This document shows positions 24,757 through 31,856 of a stretch of 44,604 nt of DNA, in pieces (within the stretch, counting starts at the first letter, position 1; each line of letters begins with the position of its first letter). The notes under the pieces are model-generated. The model was given only the letters and a program-made list of their open reading frames with translations. It searched no databases and was not told the origin of the DNA. Both the position numbers and the translations under genes were made by a program. Source of the DNA: Anaerolineaceae bacterium (GTDB taxonomy: Bacteria > Chloroflexota > Anaerolineae > Anaerolineales > Anaerolineaceae); the NCBI GenBank assembly GCA_017417055.1, contig JAFPZX010000062.1, positions 1-44,604 on the forward strand, read 5' to 3'.

Positions 24757-25931
24757 TCATATCTTTTCATCCAGTTTCCTTTGAATTGTACGCAAAAATT
24801 CACTCAATACAGCCGGGAACTCACGAGGATGCCGGCAGACAAAACCGGCTATATGCAGCCACCTACGCAAATACTCGCCCATGCCCGGTTTATGAAACGG
24901 AGTGGTATAAGGCTTGAATGAGAGATTTTCTCCATATTTGACCAATCCCCGGATGGGCAGATTGTTTTTGATCAGGTCATCGGACAATGGACATCTCATA
25001 ACCTGTTCGCATATCCCTTTAAAAAAGGTTTCAGAAGTTTCCTTCAGCTCCGGAACAGAACTTGCTCCTGAATGTCTAAGAAGCATGTATCTGGTCCTCT
25101 TCAAAAGAACATATTCTGCATATTCGTCAAATTTTCTGCTCAGCAGAAAATCGACTTGCTCACGGAATCCATCCAAACTGCCCATAAGATTTTTCTCGCA
25201 TATTTGGTTCGTAAGGGAGTCTTCCCGATATACATAATGGTAAGCACCTTTTGTTTCACAAATATCGAAAGAAACTTCAGCATAGCCAAAACGAAGAAGA
25301 AACGTTGTGTCCTGTCCACAATAGGAATTTCCATAGCGTATTTGATATTGCATAAGGATGGATCGGCGAAACAGAATACTTTGGTGTTGGTTCAAAAGTG
25401 TATAAAGCGGATCCCCCCCCGAGTATATCTCTTTTTTATACGGTCATTTACACGTTTTTTGAATACCTGACTGCCATCAGCCAATTCGTGAACAAATTTG
25501 CCTTTGACAAGATCAAGCTTTCCCTCGCATGCGTACCGATAGAGTTCCTCAAGATAGTCAGCATCCATAAAATCATCCGGATCGGTAAATTGGAGGTATT
25601 CTCCGCGGGCGGCTTCGATGCCGGCGTTGCGTGAAAAAACGGGACCTGAATTTTGTTCATTGTGGATAATACGGATGCGGGAATCTTCATTCGCTGCTGC
25701 ATGAATTTTCTCCATGGTTCCGTCTGTTCCACAGTCATCTACGAAAATCATTTCTATTTCCCGCAGGGTCTGTTCTCTCAATGACCTGATGCAGCGTTCA
25801 ATACCGCTGCCCGGATTGCAGACCGGCAGAATGACAGAGACTTTGATGTGTTCTGAAATTTCGTGATCCTGATTTTTCTGTTCCATGCGTTTTTGTATTC
25901 CTGAACTTTCAGACGAATCCACTAAAAACAT
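24757..25931 (-). pseudogene. GT2 gene split by a G8 homopolymer (frameshifted or phase-variable)
   Basis: Upstream frame 25392-25931 encodes the GT-A half: KVSVILPVCNPGSGIERCIR, MIFVDDCGTDGTMEK, 'RNAGIEAARGEYL' and metal site FTDPDDFMD. It then shifts at eight G (25413-25420 on the plus strand as C8) into a short tail ending IRFIHF. Downstream frame 24757-25395 continues as the C-terminal half (from MNQHQSILFRR; RGLVKYGEN shared with the GT2 at 14708). Six or nine G would restore one ~390-residue enzyme reading RGDPLYTLLNQHQS, aligning with GYPLYMVFKREHQS of the paralog. Start could be 25931 or ATG 25886. Either a slipped-strand phase switch, true decay, or a sequencing error. Confidence 0.8.
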
Positions 25932-26009
25932 TTTATCACGGTTATTTCAACACACCGCTCCGCTGAGCCAAATTCTTACATACCTGGTTATCATTCACGG
26001 CGTATCCTC

Positions 26010-26033
26010 GGGACAGGCCCAAGGGCCTGTCCC
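26010..26033. repeat. Short palindrome GGGACAGGCCC/GGGCCTGTCCC
   Basis: A perfect 11-bp stem with a 2-base loop, lying in the gap 25932-26092. Variant of the REP-like unit with GGCCC replacing GTCCC. Confidence 0.7.
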
Positions 26034-26092
26034 CACTGCAGTCTCATGCGCACGGAACGCTGAAATATACCCCCGACGGGTTTTGAAAGTAT

Positions 26093-26908
26093 TTACTTTT
26101 TGCAAATAATCAAGGGTATGTTCCCGATATGAGCCGCGCATCTACCGAAGGAGCTCCAGTAACTTCCATAGATCTTGGAGCATTTGCTGAGGCACAAGAG
26201 GTCAATATAAGCATCACGGATTCCGTTTTGTTCAGCTCTGGAAAGTTCTATTCCTGTACGGGTGAAGATATGCTTACTCCCGTAACGCTTCAGGAGTAAT
26301 GACTTGCTTTCACTGTCATCTGATGCGATGAAAAAGATACAATTACCGTTATTTTCATCCATTTCCCGGTCCATGTTTTTCATGAAAAGCTCCAGTGGGG
26401 AGTTTTCAATGGAGGCAATGTTATCTGTCCGGCGGATGTGAATACCTATCAGGTTCGTGTGATCAAAGATTTTGGGCAGAGAGTCTGATATCGCCGATAC
26501 GGGATGAAAAATTGTGTAGTCTAAGGGTGGAAAATGTTCGTCAGTAGTTTTGTATAAGGTTTCACAGGTCCGAATATAGATGTTTTCGGGCTTTGAAAGA
26601 AACTCGTGTGCTTTATTCTTTTCTTTCCATAGTTTGATGTCTTTATCTGTGAAAAACCGATTTTTTCCCATGATTGTCGGAATTAGCTTGAGAAACTTTT
26701 TTGGGAAAAAACCATTCACAACAATTCCTTGAATATTTTCCGGCAGATTGAATAGTTCCCGGTAACTGCAATTGCAGTCGGTATCGTTTTTCCAAACAAG
26801 CACCAGCTTTTTATTTTCTGTTTCAGCGACATGATAGGCGGAAGCGATAACACGCATTCGGTTACACAATCCATATCTTGGTTGAAGGAAGATAATACTT
26901 CTGCCCAT
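26093..26908 (-). CDS. Fucosyltransferase-like glycosyltransferase
   Basis: This 271-residue protein has an N-terminal strand then 'PRYGLCNRMRVIASAYHVAE', the pattern of GDP-fucose-binding enzymes, and HIRRTDN near residue 157, the conserved Arg motif shared by alpha-1,6/alpha-1,2 and O-fucosyltransferases. A C-terminal 'DLLCLSKCSKIYGSYWSSFG' matches the usual 'D...L..C....G...S.FS' acceptor/donor region. It probably adds fucose or a related sugar to the surface glycan. ATG 26908 is chosen because a promoter lies immediately upstream; a longer frame to 26956 would overlap that promoter. Confidence 0.72.
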   Translation of the reverse strand: MGRSIIFLQPRYGLCNRMRVIASAYHVAETENKKLVLVWKNDTDCNCSYRELFNLPENIQGIVVNGFFPKKFLKLIPTIMGKNRFFTDKDIKLWKEKNKAHEFLSKPENIYIRTCETLYKTTDEHFPPLDYTIFHPVSAISDSLPKIFDHTNLIGIHIRRTDNIASIENSPLELFMKNMDREMDENNGNCIFFIASDDSESKSLLLKRYGSKHIFTRTGIELSRAEQNGIRDAYIDLLCLSKCSKIYGSYWSSFGRCAAHIGNIPLIICKK

Positions 26909-26915
26909 AAAAATG

Positions 26916-26943
26916 AGTATATCACACGGTGTAGGTTTGTCAA
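26916..26943 (-). promoter_or_regulatory. Strong promoter abutting the fucosyltransferase-like start
   Basis: On the minus strand, -35 TTGACA (26938-26943), a 16-base spacer and extended -10 TGATATACT (-10 hexamer 26916-26921). The ATG begins eight bases after the -10, so the transcript would start at or next to the ATG. Confidence 0.72.
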
Positions 26944-27083
26944 CGATGGGTGACAAAACTCTTTAAAAAAGCGGGGTAATTCACGCGTCTGCCAATATGG
27001 CTGTGACATACATGAAAGCAGCGATGTCCCGCTGATCTGGGGCGCTCATGGCGAGAGATGAAGCTCCGCGCGTGCTTCACATA

Positions 27084-27159
27084 ACTGCACTCTGAACTCT
27101 GCACACTTCACTCTTCACACTTATTCACTCCTCATTCCTCACTCCTAACTCCTCACTCC
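27084..27159. repeat. Degenerate heptamer tract (CACTCTT/CCTCACT types)
   Basis: About eleven 7-bp units run from ACTGCAC to CTCACTCC, shifting from CACTCTG/CACACTT-like to CCTCACT-like units without losing the 7-bp phase. It lies just upstream of the gene at 27195 and its likely -10 TATGAT. Confidence 0.75.
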
Positions 27160-27194
27160 ATAAAAACTGTGGTATGATAAGTAGGGGTACATTT

Positions 27195-27557
27195 ATGGAT
27201 AATAAGATAACGATCATTGAAGGACCAACACCGACGTTTGAATCGGTCAACGCGAACTGGGTGGAAGGTGTCTGTGAAACACCGCAGCCCGGATGCATCA
27301 TGGCGACGAACCTGCGCACCATGAACGGGCTGGCCCTGCTCGAACGCTGCCGCAATACCTGGGCACAATGTGACACCATGTACCTGCACTACCGCAACAC
27401 ACTTGGGATGGAAGAGCGTGTCCCCATCATTGCCGCGGAAGTCGTTGACACCGAAGAAGGCCAGAAACTGATCCTTTGGGTGGAGATGCCCTCCGCCAAC
27501 CGCGGACATGTTTACATCCAGACCGATGATGATTATGATGATGACGATGAGGATTAG
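27195..27557 (+). CDS. Conserved-looking small acidic protein, unknown function
   Basis: This 120-residue soluble protein is not recognised. It starts MDNKITIIEGPTPTFESVN, has MATNLRTMNGLALLERCRN and ends in an acidic tail (DDDYDDDDED). ATG 27195 is chosen over 27174 because AGGGG lies seven bases upstream. It is 14 bases from the C39/TPR gene and probably co-transcribed with it. No membrane segment or catalytic motif. Confidence 0.75.
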   Translation: MDNKITIIEGPTPTFESVNANWVEGVCETPQPGCIMATNLRTMNGLALLERCRNTWAQCDTMYLHYRNTLGMEERVPIIAAEVVDTEEGQKLILWVEMPSANRGHVYIQTDDDYDDDDED

Positions 27558-27571
27558 ACCACTTTCGACCC

Positions 27572-28924
27572 ATGGAACCGGACAGGGATAGACGCCCTTT
27601 TCTAATTTTTCTCCTGATCGCGATCATTATCATCTGCGTTGGCCTTTTTACCCCGATTCGGGAAAAAATCTCATACCGCATTGATGATTTAAAATCACGC
27701 CTGTTTTATCTGCACTCGGACCCGGCCAACACCATGTTTGTGCCCGGACAGTCCGGTACTGCGCCGATTTCCGATGCGGATGTTGAAGCCACAATTTCCC
27801 AATTTATCACGGAATCCGCCCCGACAGCGACCGAAATACCTCCGACGCCCACAGCCACACAGCCGGAAGCCACTGCCGAACCGACCGCGACGGAAGTCCC
27901 TACGGCAACACCGGAACCGACTGCCACTCCGGAACCCTTGCCGGAAAGTTTCTTTATCAGCGGCGTCAAGTACGAAACCCAGCACGGCATCTGGAATTAC
28001 TGCGCTCCGACAAACCTTTCCATGGCGATGACCTTTTGGGGATGGCCGGGGCAGCGGCTTGACATCGGGAAAGTTGTCAAACCCTTTGAAAAAGACAAAA
28101 ATGTCATGTTCTATGAACTGGAAGAATTCGTCGCGGATAATTCCGGACTGCGCACCCTTGTCCGCCCGGGAGGAACCCCAGAACTGCTCAAACGCCTGAT
28201 CGTCAAAGGCTATCCGGTCCTGATCGAAAAGGGCTCCTTTATGCAGGAAGTGAACGGGCGATACTCATGGATGGGTCACTATAACATCGTCACAGGCTAT
28301 GATGACGCGGCGCAGGAGTGGACGGTTCAGGATTCTTATTATAATGCCGACTACAAAGTCTCATATGAGACCCTTGCGCAGGAATGGCTGTGCTTCAACA
28401 ACCAGTTCATGCTGGTTTATCCGGGTGACCGCGAAGGGGAAGTTTATTCCATCCTGGGTCCCTACACCAACAGCAACTGGGCGAACAACAACGCACTGCG
28501 CATGGCGGACGCCCAAATCGAGGCTGCCGAGACACCGGAAGAATATTTCTACGCCTATTTCAACCGCGGTACATCCCAGGTTGAGCTCAGTGATTTCTTC
28601 GGCGCCGCGCAGTCTTACGACATGGCGTACACATATTATCCGGACATCGAAGCCAACCGGCGCCCGTATCGTATGGTCTGGTACCAAACCGGACCGTATT
28701 ATGCCTACTACTACTGCGGCCGCTATTATGACGTGATCGCCCTGGCGGAAACCACGCTTGCTTCTACTTCGGAACCGTATCTCGAGGAATCGCACTACTG
28801 GCGTGCCATGGCATATAACGAGCTTGGTGAAATTGAAAAGGCGCATGATGATCTGGAGACCTGCATCAGGCTCCATCCGGGCTTTACTGCCTGTGAGGCT
28901 TTGCTTTATGAACTTGGTTATTAG
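27572..28924 (+). CDS. Membrane-anchored C39-like peptidase with TPR repeats
   Basis: This 450-residue protein has an N-terminal membrane anchor (FLIFLLIAIIIICVGLF), a Pro/Thr linker (about 85-125, PTATPEPTATP), then a C39-like papain fold with Cys144 (NYCAPTNLSMAM) and His236 (GHYNIVTGYDD), and C-terminal TPR-like helices (about 310-450). C39-like proteins cleave peptides or have lost activity; the TPR part should bind a partner. It would face the outside of the cell. The arrangement and linker resemble Anaerolineae proteins. No clear Shine-Dalgarno precedes the ATG; coupling to the gene 14 bases upstream is likely. Confidence 0.78.
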   Translation: MEPDRDRRPFLIFLLIAIIIICVGLFTPIREKISYRIDDLKSRLFYLHSDPANTMFVPGQSGTAPISDADVEATISQFITESAPTATEIPPTPTATQPEATAEPTATEVPTATPEPTATPEPLPESFFISGVKYETQHGIWNYCAPTNLSMAMTFWGWPGQRLDIGKVVKPFEKDKNVMFYELEEFVADNSGLRTLVRPGGTPELLKRLIVKGYPVLIEKGSFMQEVNGRYSWMGHYNIVTGYDDAAQEWTVQDSYYNADYKVSYETLAQEWLCFNNQFMLVYPGDREGEVYSILGPYTNSNWANNNALRMADAQIEAAETPEEYFYAYFNRGTSQVELSDFFGAAQSYDMAYTYYPDIEANRRPYRMVWYQTGPYYAYYYCGRYYDVIALAETTLASTSEPYLEESHYWRAMAYNELGEIEKAHDDLETCIRLHPGFTACEALLYELGY

Positions 28925-29058
28925 AAAAACGCTGATTATTCCAACATGCCTCTCAATGCGTCACGATCAATGGATTTTCGGCAGCGCACACCGAGGTCTG
29001 CCCTGCTGCTGCGGCGAAGCCCGCACAGCAGGACTGCACTTCTGTGTACCTTAGAAAA
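28924..29058. repeat. Family-A end joined to family-B element
   Basis: A family-A terminal repeat (AAAAACGCTGATTATTCC) overlaps the last base of the C39/TPR stop codon. It is followed by a diverged family-B element (28984-29050, CACACCGAGGTCTGCCCTGC...GACTGCACTTCTGTGT). Fills the gap before sbcD. Confidence 0.6.
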
Positions 29059-29069
29059 AAGGGGCTGCG

Positions 29070-30302
29070 ATGAGTGTCAAAATACTCCATTTTGCGGACG
29101 CGCATATAGATTCCTACACCGGCGGACGGCTTAATTCAAAAACCGGTTTTTCCTATCACACCGGTGATTTTCTGGCCGCTATGGACGAAATCGTTGATCT
29201 GGCCATCAGCGAGAATGTCCAAATGGTCCTGTTTGCCGGGGATGCCTACCGCAGCTCCACACCGGTCCCGACTTTCCAGCGTGAGTGGCAGCGCCGCATG
29301 GTCCGCCTGTCGGAAGCGAAAATCACCACGCTGATGATCCCGGGGAATCACGACATTTCCAACTCGACGTTTAAGGCGAGCGCTCTGCAGGAAATGGATA
29401 CCCTGCCGGTGCCTTACCTTCACTATGCGGCCAAAGGGATCCATCTGTACACCCCTAAGGAACTGGATGGGCTGCCGGTCCAGGTGCTTGCTGTTCCCTG
29501 GATGCCGCTTTCGCTGCAATCCGCCCGTGACAAAGAAAACAGGCTGAGCCCGGAAGAACGTGCCGGCCAGATGGAAAGGGAAATCGTCAAACGGGTACAG
29601 ACTGCCGTTGGGAAAGCGGATCCCGGCTTGCCGCTGATTTTGCTGACGCATTATTCCGTTCAGGGGAGCAAATATCCCTCCGGTCAGTCAGCTGAGCTGG
29701 GACGGGACGTTACGCTTTCCCGTTCGCTGGTATGCGACCCGGCCTTTTCCTATACCGCCCTCGGTCACATTCATCTGTTCCAGGACCTGAACGAGGGTCA
29801 GCAGCCGCCGGTGATTTATCCCGGCTCCATCGAACGGGTCGATTACGGAGAAGCCAGAGAGAAAAAGGGCGTGGTCATCGCCGAGGTCGAAAATCATCAC
29901 GCCGAATATTCCTTCCGCGAGCTCCATTCCCGCCCGATGTATAACCTGAAGTATGAAGCAAAAGACGGGGAAACAATTCAGCAGGATCTGCTTGACCTGC
30001 TGCCCACGCCGGAACAGGCACAGGATGCCATGATCCGTCTTTCCATTACCTATCCGCACGCGTTTGAATCCAAAATCAATGAACGGGAACTGCGGCAGCG
30101 GGTGGAAGGCGCACTGGACTTTCAGATCAAACGCAAGCCGATCTATGAAACCCGGATGCGCATCCAATCAAAAAACATCAGCAGTCTGACGCCAAAGGAT
30201 CTGCTGGAAACGTATTGTCAAACTACAAATACATCCGAAGCGGAAACCGATGCGCTCTGCGCTCTCGCGGAGGAGATTTTTAAGGAAGCACTGATTAATT
30301 GA
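29070..30302 (+). CDS. sbcD: Exonuclease SbcD (Mre11-type nuclease)
   Basis: This 410-residue Mn-dependent nuclease subunit of SbcCD has the five phosphodiesterase motifs: HFADAHID (D10, H12), FAGDAYRSS, PGNHD near residue 93, THYSVQG and GHIHLF. With SbcC it opens DNA hairpins and trims ends, which suits a genome full of palindromic repeats. AAGGGG precedes the ATG. The C-terminal residues KEALIN and the stop codon come from a family-A repeat end. Unlike the usual sbcD-sbcC order, a CorC-type gene lies between the two. Confidence 0.92.
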   Translation: MSVKILHFADAHIDSYTGGRLNSKTGFSYHTGDFLAAMDEIVDLAISENVQMVLFAGDAYRSSTPVPTFQREWQRRMVRLSEAKITTLMIPGNHDISNSTFKASALQEMDTLPVPYLHYAAKGIHLYTPKELDGLPVQVLAVPWMPLSLQSARDKENRLSPEERAGQMEREIVKRVQTAVGKADPGLPLILLTHYSVQGSKYPSGQSAELGRDVTLSRSLVCDPAFSYTALGHIHLFQDLNEGQQPPVIYPGSIERVDYGEAREKKGVVIAEVENHHAEYSFRELHSRPMYNLKYEAKDGETIQQDLLDLLPTPEQAQDAMIRLSITYPHAFESKINERELRQRVEGALDFQIKRKPIYETRMRIQSKNISSLTPKDLLETYCQTTNTSEAETDALCALAEEIFKEALIN

Positions 30303-30388
30303 ATTTTAAGCATACCAAGGTCTGCCATGCTGATGCGGCAAAGCCCGCACAGCAGGACTGCACTTTGTGTGCGAGCTCCAAAATTCAT
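30281..30388. repeat. Family-A end joined to family-B element
   Basis: TAAGGAAGCACTGATTAATT (30281-30300) ends sbcD. The family-B unit follows at 30300-30388, ending GTGTGCGAGCTCCAAAATTC. Same A-then-B order as at 13121 and 28924. Confidence 0.7.
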
Positions 30389-30431
30389 TTATCGTGGTGC
30401 CTGTGATGGCATATTGAATAAGGATCACTAA

Positions 30432-31856
30432 ATGTCAGAAGTTGTTATCGAATTTATTTTACTGTTTGTGCTGATTCTCATCAACGGGCTGTTTTCCATG
30501 ACGGAAATGGCCGTTGTTTCCTCGCGCCGCGCAAGGCTGCAAAGCATTCTCGAAGACGGTGACCGGCGGGCAAAAACCGTGCTGGACCTGTTGGATAATC
30601 CAAACGACTTTTTTTCGACCATTCAAATCGTCATCACCTTGATCGGGGTTGTGAACGGTGCCATCGGTGCGCAGACTTTTTCCGGTTATCTGGTAAATTT
30701 ACTCGTAAAAGTACCTTTCCTTAAAGGAATCGCACAGCCGCTTTCCGTTCTGCTGATCTCCTCGCTCATCACTTATTTCAGCCTGGTGATCGGGGAACTG
30801 ATCCCCAAGCGGATCGCCACCAACAATCCGGAAAAAATCGCCATGACCATGTGCGGACCGATCAAAGTCCTCTCCCGCATTTTCCTCCCCGTTGTCCGCG
30901 TGCTTTCCCTCTCCACGGAAGCCGGCCTGAAGCTGATGGGCATCAAGGAAAATGAAGAGTCCCAGGTCTCCGAAGATGAGATCAAGGTCATGATCGAGCA
31001 GGGGAAACAGGATGGCGTCTTTGAGGAAAACGAACAGAACATCGTTGAATCAGTCTTTCGCATGAGTGACCAGACGGTCGATGCCCTGATGACGCCGCGT
31101 ACCGAGCTTGACTGGATCGACCTGGAAGAACCGGTCAAGGAATCGCTGAAGGAAATCGCCGATTCCACCTATCACTATTTCCCGCTGGTCCGCGGCAATC
31201 CGGATAACGTCCTCGGTGTGATCTCTTGCAAGGCACTGCTGGACGCCTATATCCGTAAGGAAAAAATCGACCTGGAAAAAATCATGGAACCGCCACTGTT
31301 TGTCCCGGAAAGCAAACCGGCGCTCAAACTGTTGGATGACCTCAAGGCCTCCGAATCGAATTTTGCCGTGGTTCTGGATGAATACGGCGGATTTTCCGGC
31401 ATGATCACCCCTTATGACCTGCTCAACAAACTGGTCGGCGACGTCACCAACATCGGGGAAGAACCGGATGACGAGGATGATGTCCTGGTCCGTGATGACG
31501 GCTCCTGGAGCTTCGACGGCATGATCGATATCGATGAATTCAAGGAAACCATCGGTGTCCGCGAACTCCCGGATGAAAACCGTGTCGGTTACCAGACGCT
31601 GGCCGGGTTCATCCTGAGCCGGACCGGTTCGATCCCTTCCGCGGGAACCAGCTTTGACTGGAACGATTTCCATTTTGAGATCGTCGACATGGACGGACTT
31701 CGGATCGACCGCGTATTCGTTTCCCGCATCGAACCGGAACCGGATGAACAGCAGCCGGCAGAAAAGGATGAGAAAACGGAAGATTCGGAAAGCAGCGGTC
31801 AGCCGGCTGAAGATGCTGACCATTCCAATGAAAAGGAGCCGAGTAACCCCGCATGA
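30432..31856 (+). CDS. CNNM/CBS/CorC-HlyC family membrane protein
   Basis: This 474-residue protein has an N-terminal DUF21/CNNM membrane domain with about four helices (start MSEVVIEFILLFVLILINGL; 'FSMTEMAVVSSRRARL'), a CBS pair (about 205-330, with MTPRTELDWID and 'YHYFPLVRGNPDNVLGVIS') and a C-terminal CorC/HlyC domain ('GSWSFDGMIDIDEFKE'). The family is linked to Mg/Co efflux or homeostasis. An acidic low-complexity tail (about 435-474) is disordered. Its stop overlaps the sbcC start (ATGA), so the two are co-translated. Confidence 0.9.
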   Translation: MSEVVIEFILLFVLILINGLFSMTEMAVVSSRRARLQSILEDGDRRAKTVLDLLDNPNDFFSTIQIVITLIGVVNGAIGAQTFSGYLVNLLVKVPFLKGIAQPLSVLLISSLITYFSLVIGELIPKRIATNNPEKIAMTMCGPIKVLSRIFLPVVRVLSLSTEAGLKLMGIKENEESQVSEDEIKVMIEQGKQDGVFEENEQNIVESVFRMSDQTVDALMTPRTELDWIDLEEPVKESLKEIADSTYHYFPLVRGNPDNVLGVISCKALLDAYIRKEKIDLEKIMEPPLFVPESKPALKLLDDLKASESNFAVVLDEYGGFSGMITPYDLLNKLVGDVTNIGEEPDDEDDVLVRDDGSWSFDGMIDIDEFKETIGVRELPDENRVGYQTLAGFILSRTGSIPSAGTSFDWNDFHFEIVDMDGLRIDRVFVSRIEPEPDEQQPAEKDEKTEDSESSGQPAEDADHSNEKEPSNPA

